A stretch of 64,000 nucleotides of DNA from Pleodorina starrii (taxonomy: Eukaryota; Chlorophyta; Chlorophyceae; Chlamydomonadales; Volvocaceae): contig BRXU01000020.1 in assembly GCA_030267565.1 (NCBI GenBank), positions 2,311,501 through 2,375,500 of the forward strand, in the 5' to 3' direction. Shown piece after piece: positions 21,977 through 35,364 of this stretch. The position numbers and the translations under genes are program-made. The number at the start of each line of letters is the position of its first letter. The first letter of the stretch is position 1. The notes under the pieces are model-generated. The model was not told the DNA's origin. It did no database searches and saw only the letters and a list, made by a program, of their open reading frames with translations.

Positions 21977-24484
21977 TAATTGGTTTCCATGACCCTAGGA
22001 TGGGCGATGCAATATTCGCCGTACATGGTCGGTACGACATTCCTTGCATGCATGGATGGATGCACGCACGGGCGGCAGATCCATCGATATGCAGAGCTTG
22101 GCCGCAACCCCAGTGATATATACACGGACGACTTGGTTGCTTTTCGCGTATCTTTGAGCTATGCCGGTAGTACGTATTTGTATTTGTTGCAGTGGGCTCC
22201 CGGCCCCCGGAGGGGTAGAGCCGGCGCGGCGGGCCATATCCCCAACTGGCGGTGGCATACTTGGTTATTTCGGTCAATCCAAGGTTCTTCGGGGTAAATA
22301 ATAAGCTATCTATCTGCTTGGCCGCTGATGTATGTGAACTGGCAGGATCAACCGCTTTGGACTATCTACCGGTACCGTAGCAGTTCGTATGAATGGCTTA
22401 GTGCTGGCGAGGCCAACAAATTGGCCGCCTGCCGCGACCGTCTGGCTTTTTGTTGGCAAATAAATCGACGCGTTTGGGGTTGATGAGCGACCGTGATAAT
22501 GGAGGGTAGCGGCGGTGGTTGAGAGGCGGTGCGAAGTAAAGCTGGGTTATGAACTGAAACGGAGGGGTTCGTTTAATTCTGGTTTTGTTTGTGCTGGCAC
22601 GTGACGACATGCACCAGGGTGTGTGCTTTGTTGGCAGTGCCCTGAGGGGGAGGGTGGTTGCAACGCAACCGTTGCAATCGTTCCCTTGCCGCCTGGACAT
22701 TCGCCTCGGCCGCATCGAATTAACGGTATCGATATGTTTGGGAACTCATACATCACGTCCGCCAAACTGACAGTGCATGCGTGCCCGACGCGCCTGTACG
22801 ACAGTACGAGTGGGCACGTAACGGTCAACTGGCCAACGTTGTGTAACCGGGCGTGCCTGACGGGCTGTTGTGTCGACCCGCGCGCAGTTCTGCGGCGGAG
22901 TGCATCCCCGGGAGATATGTGCAGGCGGTGAGCGGAGCCAGAGGTTCATGGGAACAACAGGCCTGTCTCGATCGCCTTTGCATCCCAGTTCCTTGTTTTG
23001 CTTTAGTTGGCACACGGCCGGCTGGCGTCCACCCTCATCAGCGTCCGCACCCGCACCCGCACCTCGCGCGCGGCGAAGGTTTTTTGCCAGACAGACCCGA
23101 TACAGGATACCCGGGTGACAGGCGCAGACAGGATACCCGGGTGATAGGCGCAGACGGAACTAACGTGGCACTCGCGACCACCAGATGCCGTACGTCCGTG
23201 TTTTTTTTGTTCATGAGGGGCACGCACCCCCAACCATGTAACAAACACACACCGATGCCGTCCGTGTGTCCAGCGTTCTGAGATCTCCTGAGCGCACGGC
23301 ACGTGTTACGGCATGTTACGGCAAGTTACGGCAAGTTACGGCACCCCATGCGACCACAGCGAGACCCACAGCCACCTCAGCCTGCCATCCAGCAAATACC
23401 GCTAAAGCCCCATATGGCCACCGTCTTTTCCTTTTGACTGTGGATGTGGATACCTGTGGATACCCGTGTGGTACATTTCCGCCTTGAGCCCTCTGCTATC
23501 GGTACCACGCAGAGCACGCACCGCTGGCTCCAGGAGCTGGCACCACGCACCTCGGCAAGACACGCACGCACGACGCACGTGCGGATTACCGGTACACATT
23601 TGTTGATTGATACCGGTAGGTATCCCTGAGGTACCGGTAACCAGAAAAAAAGGACATTCGCGATGCCCCCCCCCGCGACGTTGCCCGCAGCGACGCTACA
23701 AGCAATTCCACTCTGGCCAGCCGTTACGGGGCGCACGACGACACCCAGGTCGGTCCCCTCCCGTCATGTGTTCAGCGCGTTCAGCACATTCAGACCCAAC
23801 GAAGAGCAGCGCGGGCCTATTCGGGCCGCCACATGCATGCATGCATGCCACCTTTCACCCAACCACCCAACCGCCGCCGCCTTGCACCACCGGACCCTTG
23901 CCTCTCACCCTCCAGACGACCACCTCCTCCTGGGGGGGATCTGGAGCCCACTGTAGCGTAGCTCGCGCTACCACCGGTAATAACCAACTAACTGTCAGTC
24001 AGTCAGCCCCTGCGTCCCTCCCACGGTCCCAGCCCTCGAATCAGTTTTCCGTCCCGTCCCTCTGAAGAGCGAGCCCAAAACGCCAAAAGCACGAGACAGC
24101 AGCCGGTCAGCCGGCGCGGCTCCGCGCAGCTATGTCAGCTAGGAGCAGGGCACAGCTGCACGCCCACTCGCATGCACACCCACAAACACACACGCATACA
24201 CACATGCAGACCTTTCCGATGAATTCAACGGGATCCCATTGCAACGGGAGCCAAGAATCGCGATCAATGGGACGCCTGGGCCTGGGGAGCACAACTCGCT
24301 CTCTCCCAGGACTGCCGCCAGACATGGAAACCGCACCTTCGGTGAGAGAAAGGTAAAACGCACCCACCATCAAGAGGCGTCGTCGGTGCATGAACTGGGC
24401 CAGATGCCCCCCGTGTAGTGTGCATGTGCGGCAAGACATTCAGGACATTCGTATGGGAAACAACTAACGATGAGGCCTCGTCGG
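21977..24484. other. Intergenic, no gene seen
   Basis: No exon is supportable. It holds a dispersed repeat (23201-23252, also 1958-2018), a 26-bp tandem duplication at 23103-23155 and a GTTACGGCA cluster near 23305-23345. Confidence 0.55.
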
Positions 24485-27400
24485 TCAGACGGACGCGCCA
24501 CCGCCGGCTGAACCACCACCAGCACCAGCACCGCCGCCACCACCACCACCACCGCCGCCGCCCACAGCAGCCCCGGCAGAGCCTGCGGCGGTCACCAGGC
24601 TGGGCGGTGTCCGCACTGCCATGGCCGAGACCAGACCCGCACCCGCGAGAGGGCCGCTGACGGCGCCGATGTCGTACGAGCCAACGCCGCCGCCGCCGCT
24701 GCCGCTGCCGCCACCAGACGCCGCACCTCCGGAGCGCACCGCCGCCGAGCGCACGGCGTGCCGCATGACCGCGGCCGCAGTGGGGTGAACGGGTTGGGGT
24801 GCGCTGCCGCTACCGCCGCCGGCGGCAGCAGCCTTCGTTGCGGAGCTCGCCGCCGCCGCCGCTGCCTTCGTCGCCGCTGCCGGCCCCTGCAACGCCCCCG
24901 CCGCCGCCGCCGCGAGCGTTCCCTCGACCCCGGACTCCCCGAGCACAGCCGCCACCAAATGCAAGCAGTGTACGACAGGCAGCGGACACGCCTGCAGCTT
25001 GCCGCCGCCGCCGCTCGCCGCCGCCGCGGCGGCGGGTGCCGCCGCTGCCGCCGCCGCCGCCAGGAAACCGGTGGTGAAGGGCACCGCCGTCGCCGTCGCC
25101 GCCGCTGCCGAACCAGCGGCCGCCGCCAACCCGCGTGTCTCCAGCCAGGTCATGACGGCATGTACTGCCCGCAGCGCCCACGGAACGTCCCGTGGGTCGC
25201 TAGCCGGAGCCAGGCGCATGATCGCCTGCGGGGGAACCAACGGCGCGTGTTGGCGAAGGACAAACGGCAGGCAGCAGGCGAGGTGGTGGCACTAGGGTCC
25301 CACAAATCATCCTTGTCAATTTCCCTGTATCCTGCTCGGTGTGCTCCTTTCCCCGCGTGCCCGGGTCCTCCTGCCCTCTCCGTCCCGCCATCATCTCTCC
25401 AGTCCCACAGCAGATCCCATCAGTCCTGGCCCCTCAGTCCCCATAGTCCTGGTCCCTCACCTGCCACGCAATCATGCTGAACGAACCCGGGCCCCCGCCC
25501 GGAAGCGCCGCAAGCACAGCGGCGCCGCCACCGGCCCCGCCGCCTCCGCCAGCCCCCGGCGGCGGCGGCGTCATGACCGCAGCTTGGTACGCCGCCAACG
25601 CATCGGCTTCGTGGTGCAGCCGCTCCGCTAACAGACCCCGCCGCAGCCACTCGAGGCTGGGCAGCGAAGGAAGCGGAGGCGGAGGCGCCGGAGACGGCGC
25701 GCCCTCCAGATCGGGCGGTCCGCCGTCGGCCGCTGCCGCTGCTCTCTGGTAGTCGGCTGGCGTGGGCGCGGGCGCGACTCCAGCCACGATGTCGGCGTGG
25801 CTCCGAAACCCGGCCTCCGCGAGCTCCGAATCCAGCGCCTTCCAGTCGAGGAACGCCTGGTACGGCATGGCGCAGGGTGACGTGTGGCCACGTGTGACAC
25901 GACGGTGGTGGGACACGACGTGGTACGATTTGAGATGCTCGCAAGGGTGGTGGTCGGTTTCGGGGTCGGTGGGGTGGCCGGCGCCGGGCGCGATTCGCAG
26001 GGAGATACGCCCGGTTGTACAGCCCGGCTTCGGGGGGCTATATAACTTATAAGAATGCGAGTCAAGCCTGATGAGAACGGGGCGGAGGCCGCTTTCGGAG
26101 GTCAGCATCATTAGGGCGGAGTCAAAACGACCGGAGTCATACGTCAGGCCACGTCACGAGGCTCTACAGACAAGTTTTCTAGCTAGGAACAGACGAACGA
26201 AACGAACGCATAACCGAAGAAACCAACGAGATATGTACTTCGCCTGCGCCCACCTGCAGGTCGTGCCACAGCGCGACGATCAGCTCGTCCAACCACCTGC
26301 ATACGGCAGCGTACGGCAGCGTACGGCAGCGCAGGCGGCCTGGGTACCACGCACCGGCGCTGGACCTTGCCGAGACACACGCTGAACACCGGCGCTAGCT
26401 TGTATGTGAGTACTACAGGTGATTGCAGAGGCACGTATCCCTCTCGGCCCTTGCACCCTGAACCTACTTTAGGCGTCCCACCAGTAGCGTCGCAACAGCG
26501 TCCTCCCTGAGCCCTCCCTAAACCCTCCCTGAGCCCTCCCGAGGCCCCACCCACCTGGCGCACAGCCTCTTGGCCCCCAGCTCCGTCACATCCAGACCCT
26601 CCAGAACCATCTGACGGTCCGCGTCATGGTTCTGGAGCACCAACGGAAAACCGTCATCAGCGTCGTACTGCTGCTGCTGCTGTGTAGTGCCGCCGCCGCC
26701 ACCGACAGCGGCAGTAACGGCCGCAGCTCTGTCGAAAGCCGACGGCCCCGCCGCCGCCGCCGCCCCATCCGCCGGCTCGCCCGCACCGGCCCCGGACTCG
26801 GCCACGGGCCCAGGATGGCAACGTACGACACGCCGCACGGACAGGTCTAAGGACGAACGCTGCGCAAGTCGCCTCGCTACCGCTACCGCTACAGCAGCGG
26901 CCGCTGCATTCGCATTAGCAGCAGCAGCACCAGTACCAGCTTTGCAGGGGACCGCTGAGCTCCTCTCGGGTGCTTCCGCTCGGCCCGTCGGGGCCCGGCC
27001 GCCGCCAGCACTGTCCCGGCAGGGCGCCGTCAGCAGCGGCGCGCGAGGGCAGTACGGCAATAGAAACGCCGGCGGCGGCGCCGAGGGTTTCGAGCGCCGC
27101 AGCCACCGGCGCCACCGCTGCCGCCGGAAGCATCGCTGCTGCTGCTGCTGCTGCTGCGCGCACCGGACGCCGGACCGTCCCCCTTCCCGAATGCCGCCGA
27201 GCCCCCGGAGACAGCCCGGTTGTTGCCCAGGTGGCGTGGGGCCAGCGAAAGCCGCGGCTGCGGCGGCGGCGCTGCAACCACCAGCCAACGCCGAACGCCG
27301 CCGCGCCGCGGGCTCCAGCGGCTCCAGCTCAGAGCACACGACGAAACCGGCCCGTGGGTCGGCGCGGCGCGCGGCCGCCGCCGGCTGCCACCACTCGTTG

Positions 27401-30400
27401 CCAGCACTGCAGCCCCCACCTGCTGCGTCCAGGCCCGCCTCGGTGCAGCCAGCTCCTCCTCCCTCTCCGCACGGCCGCTGGGCTGCTGCTGCAGCGGCGG
27501 CAGCGGCAGCGGCGCAGATTTGCCCACCTGGGCGCAGGTGACCACAGCGCGGCGGCGGCACAGCGCCCCGCAGCGGCGGCTTCGTGGTACGCGGCACCGC
27601 CGCCACCGCCGTCGCGTCCAAGGGCCCTGCTGCACTTCCACCGCCGTCGCCCTCCCACTGCTCAGCTGCCTCCCCAAGAGGCCCAGCCTCCCGCCGCTGC
27701 GGCGCCAGGCCGCCACCGCCGCCACCGCCGCCGCCAAACCACGTTCCCCACCAACTCGAGGGCGGCGGCGCTGCTGCTGCTGTTACTGCTGCTGCTTGCG
27801 CCGAGGTGGAGGGCGCGGCGCCCCCCGCCGTTGCCGGGGCTCCGGAGGCCTTTCCGACCCCTTCATTCCCACCCTCCGATGGCTGCTGCTGCTCCTGCTG
27901 CTGCTGTTCCTGCTCCTGCCGCTGCTGCTGCTCCTGCATGCGCGCCTGTTCCAGCAACGCATCCGCCGCCTCCTTCCGAGCAACCTCCCCCGCGTCGACC
28001 ACGCCGCCGTCCAGCGGCAGCTCCCCAGCCGCCAACTCCGCCGCCGCCGCCACCGCCGCTGCTCCCGGGCGACGCCCCTCGCCCTGCGTGCCCCCTCCGT
28101 CCGTCTCCTCGTCCTCCAGGAAAGCCGCTGCCGCTGCCGCGTCCACTGCATGCTGGTGCCGCTGCGCCGATGCCGGCCCCGCGTGTGAACTCCGCCGGAG
28201 CTTGCCTCCACCCGGAGTGCGGCGGTCCCTGTGCCGCCCCGGCCGCGAGCGGCCCCCTGCGCCGCCCGCCACTCCGCCTCCGCCTCCGCCGCCTCCGCCG
28301 GAGCCCGAGGACGCGCCGTCCCACTCGTCGTCGGCGTAGGCTCCACCCTCCGCCGCCTCCAGTCGGGCCTGCCGCTCCGCAATCTCGCGCAGGTGGCGGC
28401 GGTGCGCTTCGCGGGCGGCAGCGACCCGCGGGTCATCGTATTCGTCCTGCGTGGGGGGGGGGGGAACGGGGGTCAGGGAGTGATATGCACCTTTATATAA
28501 AACTGCGGACGTTGTTGATCAAGCTGCTACGGGGGGGGGGGAGCAACGCACCCAGGCAGGCAGGCAGGCAGGCGGAGACAGGCGCGCTTCATGACAGCAC
28601 CCCGAAGCGGTCATCACAGCAACGCCATTTCGCTTCATAGCACAGAGGCGGAGGACTGAGCGGTCATAGGCTTTGACGCGCTCCAGCGTCCTTTCGGTGC
28701 AACCAGGACTGACCCTCCCTCGACTGACTCTCCCTGGACTGACCCTCACCTAACAGGTAATCCCAGGAGTCCCCAAGCCTCCGTTGCAAGGCTCAGTGCA
28801 GATTCCCTCCACACCCGTTGCTCTCCTCTCCTCCATTTCCCTTCGCTCCTCCGCCCCCAACCCCCCGCCCTCCACCACCTCCCTGCCCCCCCCACCTCCC
28901 CTCCCAACCCCCACCTCCAGGTGCTCGGGGTACTCGGCCAGCCCCATCATCGTCGCCTCGTCCAGAGCCGCCTGGAACTGGTCCATTCCTGCACGAGGGG
29001 AGGAGGGGGGGGGGGCGGTTGGGAGGAAAGCGTGGGAAGGAGCGGGAAGGAGCGGGAAGGAAGGGAGCGATGGGGCGTCCACACTGACAAGCTGTCAGGC
29101 GGCAAGGGGCGGAGCTGGGCCGCGCAAACGGCGCTGTGACACGTGTGGTGGGGTGGACGGAGGGCAGACGGTGCAGGGCCCGTGTGGCTGCAGTCCATTC
29201 TGACGCCTATCAAAAGCACGGGTACTGCGGTACTACGGTACACTGCTGTCTTGTTCGAAGGCGCCGAAGCCCTCGCGGGAATGCATCGGAAGCTTTGGTG
29301 TTTTGAGCTGCAAAGCTTTGATATCAACTGTGTCAACACAGCTCTTCACCCAGCCCAGCCGAGACCCCAGCCGAGACCATCCCAGCAGTTTTGCGGCAGA
29401 GCGCCCACCCCACCCCATCCCCTGGCCCCTTTCCAGTCGCACCCAATACGCACCCTCCGGCGGCGGTCGCCTGTTGGCGGCTGGTTGCGGCTGTGGCGGC
29501 GGCTGCTGCTGCCCCACCGTCTGCGGTCCCCAATTGAGTGAGGGCGGCAGTGTCGCGGACAGCTGCCGATGCAGCAGCTGCAGCTGCCGCTCGCGCTCCT
29601 CAGCTTCCTGGGGGCAGGCAGGCAGGCAGGCAGGCCGGGTCCGGACGTGGGGCGGCGTGGGGCGGAAGATGGGATGGGAAGGGGGTGCGGAGGACGGGTC
29701 TTACGCGAGCGCCGCAAGAAGGTACATGGACGAAACGACACGGTGGCCCACCCACCAACCCCACCACCTACTCACCCAGCCATCATACCACCTACTCACC
29801 CAGCCAGCACACCGCCATCTACCCACCGAGCCAACCCATCCCGCCACCGACCCAGCCACCCACCCTCTGCTGCTCCCGCAGAGTGTCCGAATCGGCGTGC
29901 ATCACGAACACGGCGGAGCGCAGCCGAAGGAAGCCGTCCCATCCGCACACCGCAACAAGCTCCTGGGGGAGAAGGCGGGGGTGGAAGCGGAGGGACACGG
30001 CGCGGCAGGGTGTGTGTGTGCGGTGTGAGTGTGACGTGGTTGTGCAACTGAAGGGGCGAACGGTACGGTAAGCTGGAGCTGATGACGATTGAACGTAACA
30101 GCGTAACAGGCAGGCGAGGGCTCTGTTCCCGACTGGAGAACAGAGGCAGTGCCAGGTGCTCTAAAACACAGCGCTCGAACAAACATAAACACACACACCC
30201 GCGCCTGCACGCCTGCTCTGCCGTCCCCGCGGGATCTGTCCCTCCCCTGCCCCCCCCCCCAAACCTTCCCCCACCTTCCGACCCAACCCAACTCGGCCCG
30301 ACCTCCTTCGACTCAACCCGTCCCGCGCCTGCCGCCCTACCCCAACCCCTCCCCTCCTCAACCCCCACCCCTCCTCAAACCCCGCCCCCCTGCTACCGGT

Positions 30401-33400
30401 ACCTGCAGCACCGTGTACAACGGGGCGAACGGTTCGGAAAGCTGGAGCTGGTAATATTGAACGTAACAGCTGTAACAGCTGGCTGACCCGACCGGGGAAA
30501 CCCCCCCGCCGCCCCTCCCCCGCCCTACCTGCAGCACCGTGTACACGGCCCCCATGACCGCCTTGGAGATCCGCAATGGGGCCGTGTCGGGAGCAGCCCC
30601 GCAGTCGGGCGGCTCCCGGGGGACCAGCAGCGAGCCGGGGAGCGACACCCCCGAGGAGGAGACCGGGAGTCCCGCGGCGAAGGAGACGGCGGCCGCAGCG
30701 GCGGAGGAGGAGGACGCGGGGCCGGAGCCGCCGCCGGCAGCCGGGCTGGCGGTGTGGACGATCAACTGCAGCGGACAGAGCAGGGGGGCGAGGAACAGGG
30801 GGGCGAGGAACGTTTACAGGAGAGGTGTTGAAGGAGAGGTGTGAGGCGATCCGAAAGCATGGCAATGGCCCTGTTAAGAGCGATGTGTGAGGCAATTCGA
30901 GAGCTTGGCAATGGCCCTGCAGCACAACAGGTCGAGCAGCAGCGTCACAGATCGCCATGCAGTGGCTGATGCTCTCCCGTCCAGTGTAAGTAACGACCCG
31001 TTTGCTCGCTTAATAGTGCTGTTGCCCCCTTAAGCCCCCGGCAGTGCGTAAAGGGTAAAGCTTACCTCCTCCGCCAGCACCTGCCGTACTGAGGCGACGT
31101 CAATGTCGTACGCCGGAGCGGACGGCTTGGTCGCAGACTTGGGATCGGGGGGCATCACCACCTGCGAAGTACGGCATTCGCCACAGCAGCAGCACAGGCC
31201 GCCGCTTGAGGGACGATGAGCGGCGTCCAATAGGACGACGCAGCGAAGAAACGACGAGACGTGGCGAGTCCGCCGCACCCAATGCCACCGCTCGTGCCAG
31301 CTCCGACGCCGGTATTGGAACGCCCCGGCTCGTGCCCGGCCCGCCGTTTAAGCCTAGCTTTACCCCACTGCTGGCCACATCGGAATCTTCCTTCTTGAGT
31401 CAAAGGGAAAGGCAAAGAGCTACGAATGGGCACCAACCCCTATCCAGATCCCCCGCCCCTCCCCAACCCTCTGAAGACCCACCCCAACCCTCTCAAGGTA
31501 GGCTCATCCCGAATTCCCAACCCTCTTCACCCCTCCCCAACCATCCCCCGCCCTCCCCCCTCGCTCTCACGTGCAGCATGGCGCCCTCCTTCCCCGGCAC
31601 CGGCGGCGGTGGCACCAAGTTGAGAACCACCAGAGCAGCCGCCCCGCCGGCACCGACACCAGCGCCGCCCCGCCGCACGTGAGCTCGCGCCAGCGCCAGC
31701 CACGCGGGGCGCAGCAGCGGACGCAGCCGCGCGGCGCGTGTGGCGAAGCGGAGGGCTGCGTCCACCTGCGCACGCGCACGTGTGTGTGTGCATGTGCAAC
31801 GTGAATGTGTGCCTTTTCGCAATGTTTGAAAGCACCGCGAGGTTGGACCTCAACAAGCCGCTGCCCCTGCACCCCCCATGAAGGCACATGACCGCCCTAG
31901 GGGTATTGACCCCCCTCCTCGCCCCGCGGCCTGCCCGACCCGCCATTGTCCTTGTTTTACCCCTTTCCTTCACACCTAACCCACCCACCCCTTTACTTCC
32001 TCCCCTCCGACCTGGTCCGCGTACAGGCACTCCGTCGCCAGCCCCGCCAGAAGCACCGGGTCATCCGGCACCTCCTCAACCGCGTGCGACAGCGTGGACA
32101 GGGCCTCGTCGTACAAACCACACTCCCGCTGTACGGCAGCGACGTACAGCGCGGCGGTGGGGTACGTGGCGGACAGCCTGAAGGGTTTGAGGAGGAGAGC
32201 AAGGCCAAGGTATCAACACCAAGAGAGTCCTGCGGCCGTGCGTGCCAGTTTGTCCGCCACCCCACGCCCGCTACCCGCCACCTCCTGCTGTGCAGACACG
32301 CATGAAAGTACCCCAACGTATGCCACCGCGCAGCCCATGCCACGCAGCCAGCGCCCGATCTGTCCGCCATCCCTCGCCCGCCACCTATCGCCTCCTCGCA
32401 GGCACGCAGGTACCGTTCTGCCACCTCGCACCCGCCACCCTGACCTCACTCGACCTTACCCGCCCTCCCGCCCACCCCGCAACGTCCGCAGGGCTTTTTG
32501 TTTCATTCTTGCAAATTCACTCTTCGAACCCCCAACCCCCCTTCCGCTCACCTGGCTCCCCCCACCTGACCCCCCCCCTCGCCCTCCCGCCCACCTGGCA
32601 AAGAACTCCAGCGCCGTGCCCCAGCGCTGCCTCTTTGCAAAGTAGTGCAGCAGCGTGTGCAGCACCACGTCCGCGTGCTCAGAGGACACGCCGCCGGCCT
32701 GGAATATGGAATATGGGATAGAGCGGAGGGAGGGAGCGAGGAAAGGGGCGGGATGTCGCTGATACGTTATACCAAACAAGAAAGGGAGCGGCGGCGAGGG
32801 GCGCATGCGCGGGTGAGCTCGGACAGAACCGTTCGGCGTCAGCGAAGGAGAGCTGCTGCGCGGAGGGGTTGGGTGAGGGAGCGCAGGGAAGCGGACGGAC
32901 GGGCGACAGCCCCGCCATGGCAGCAACGACCGCAGGCCTCAACACACCGCCCCGGCAAGCCCCGTGTGTTCGCGGCTGTCTGATAGCGCGTCCTGCATTC
33001 GCCTGGGGTCCTGCAGCCTGCCTGCCTGCCTGCCACTCCCCCTCGATACGGACTCGGGTGTCCTGGACCCTTGCAGACCCCATCCGGGGGGGATTCGTTT
33101 TTTGCAAATTCACTCTTCTACCCCCCCCCCATTCCCGGCCTGCGGCTTGCTCCGTTGCCTAGCGCCCCGCTTCGCGTCCGCACCGGGTGCTCCTTTATCG
33201 CCAAACGCCCGGCCCTTCCCCGCCCCTTCCGCGGCCTGCTGCACACCAACGCCAGGTATCAATCCCCGCCCCTGCCCCATGTGTATCATATTAGCACACT
33301 CGTCATCGTTTGGCACACCGTCGGTGCAAACAACGAGCGGCGACAGTTCGGTTGGGACTTCCCCCCGCCCCGGCCCGCCCCACGTTCCCATTTCGTCGTC

Positions 33401-34989
33401 CAACAGCAGACTTCCCCCCCCCCCCCCGGCCCCCGCCCCCACGTTCCCCCAGCTCCTCGCCGCCTATCCCCCTCCGCACCTGATCCATGGTCAGCAGCTC
33501 CAGCGCCTCGGGCAGTACCCCGTCCTCGTACAGGCCGCACACCGCAGACAGCAGCCGGGACTCGTCAGCGGGGGTGGGCAGCGGCGGGTAGCTGCGGGGA
33601 GGAAAATGTGAGGTGAGGGAGGTGAGGGAGAAGAGAGAACGGAAAGAAGGGGTGGGTGGGAAGGCGCAGCGGAAGGAGAAAGTCCTTGGGAGCGCCTCGG
33701 AAACCGGGAGGAGGCTGTGCGTTTCCCGTTGGAATGGGAACAAGCACGCCCGTCTGAACACGCGCGTTCCGGGATGTAGCGACTGCCACCCCCCCTGGTC
33801 GCGGTTCTTTCCCTCCCCGGCCTCGACCCGCCTCTGGCCCCCCGGCCCTCTCATTTCGAACCTCCTAAAATTACAAACCCAGCCCATCCTACCGGGCGAC
33901 AGGTACCGACGAGTACGACACTAGCTCCGCGTCGTACAGCTCGGCCCGCAGGAAGCTCGCCACCTGTCGTACAGTCACGGGTGGATAAGGGTTCAAGGCG
34001 CTGTTCACGGAGTGCCAAAAAAACAAAGCGCCGGTGCTCCGCGGCCACAGCCACCTGTGCACTAAGGGTTTTGGTTTGGTTCTAGGGCTGACTGCCTCTG
34101 GAAGGAATCCCGCCGCTCCGCGCAGCTATGCTTCGTTGCTTCCGGCCTCTACCTCCGACCCGCGCATCAACCGCGCCCACGGGTGCATTCGAGCATTCAC
34201 CACCGCAGGCAGGCAGGCGGACAGGCAGGCAGGCGGACAGGCAGGCAGGCAGGGCGGTTCATTCACGCACCACGCAGTTTCTCCACAGCTCGGGCGTCAC
34301 GTCGTGCACGTTGCCCTCACAGTCGAGCGCCCCGCACACCACCCCGCCGGGGATGCACAGCTCGCAGCGCACGTCCAACCGGCTGAGCGGGTCGTAGCAG
34401 CAGTAGAAGCCGCGCTCTATGCGGACTTCTGAAGTGCTGAACAAGCCCTGCGGCGGAAAAAAACCAGGGGCATTATCGCGCCGGCGCGAGATAGCGTTTG
34501 TTTGTTGCCACTGGCCGTTGGCATGGCGTCGGGAGGCGTGTGCTCCCGTCATCCGTTGTGCGGCGGTAAACGGCAGCTGCTGAGGGACAGCCGCGACCAT
34601 GTAACGGATCCGTGCTGCCCTCCAAAGTTGGGGCTAAAGGGAGTACGGAAGGTTCGTGGGGGACGGACAGGGAACCCCCGTCCCGTGTACTGGGTGGGTC
34701 TGGTTACCTGCAGGAACGTGGGAGGCTCCACGAGCGACGTGAGGGTGGCAAAGTAGGCGGCGACCGCAGCCGAGGACGATGCGTCCACGCCAAGGCAGCA
34801 GTGGTAGTACCCCTTCGCCTCGCCGCTGGATCCTGTGAGCGCGTTCTTGGGAGCTTTCTGCAGCCAGCATAGGTCCGGCGGCCCAAGGCCGGACGCGCCT
34901 GCCAACACGACCAACGACTCATCGCGTGCCACAATGGCTTCGCCAAACACAGTCTCCACATGTTCCGGATGCCCCTTGATGGATTCCAT
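24485..34989 (-). CDS. ChAPs family protein (exomer cargo adaptor, Bch1/Bud7/Chs6-like), enlarged
   Basis: Sixteen exons in transcript order: 34708-34989, 34271-34447, 33893-33963, 33480-33591, 32595-32698, 32012-32177, 31571-31765, 31066-31161, 30529-30765, 29864-29962, 29454-29607, 28915-28988, 26555-28446, 26254-26296, 25461-25856, 24485-25225; 1612 residues, all introns GT-AG. ChAPs hallmarks run along the length: GPPDLCW (36-42), GVDASSSAA, FYCCYDPLSRLDV, TPR-like helices (about 178-369), GWDGFLRLRSAVFVM (487-501), then KRLCARWLDEL (about 1215-1225) and LAERLHHEADALAAYQ. In fungi the last two blocks follow within about 100 residues; here exon 13 inserts about 600 Gln/Ala/Gly-rich residues, and the last exon adds another Ala/Gly-rich tail. 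In yeast, ChAPs with Chs5 and Arf1 export selected cargo from the trans-Golgi. I infer a similar Golgi role. The gene is divergent from the double-NAP gene. Confidence 0.82.
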
Positions 34990-35364
34990 GGTCCACGGAG
35001 CCCTCGGAAGGGGTGCAAGCTGCTACCTAGGCGCCCCTAGTAGAGCAGCGCAAAGATCACGTCAGTTGACCCGACATGGGACTGGAACGGGAGAAGAGTT
35101 CTTGGTTGTTGGGGTTGAATAGACGTTCATAGTACCGGCACAAGAAAAACAGAGCAATGACAGACTTTCGGCAACCTTAGGTGAAAACAATGTCGTACGA
35201 TTTGTTTTCGTCGCGAACAGTATTTCCGTCCCTCTCTGTAGCCAGAGTTCCGAAAGACCCGGGCTATGTCTCCGCGGGCTGTTTAACAAGATGTTGTGTA
35301 TTTGATAAGGACTTCATGTAGTCCCTTCGGCCGTGTGTCACCGACGACCTGTCAACGAGCCATT
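34990..35364. promoter_or_regulatory. Divergent promoter region
   Basis: This 375-bp gap separates two start codons pointing away from each other (ChAPs on minus, double-NAP on plus), so it must hold both promoters and 5' leaders. I see no TATA box at a convincing position for either. Confidence 0.6.

Noticed and set aside
26687..28640. Long plus-strand open frames opposite ChAPs exon 13
   Set aside because: They mirror the GC-rich low-complexity exon on the minus strand, which is in phase with conserved ChAPs exons on both sides.
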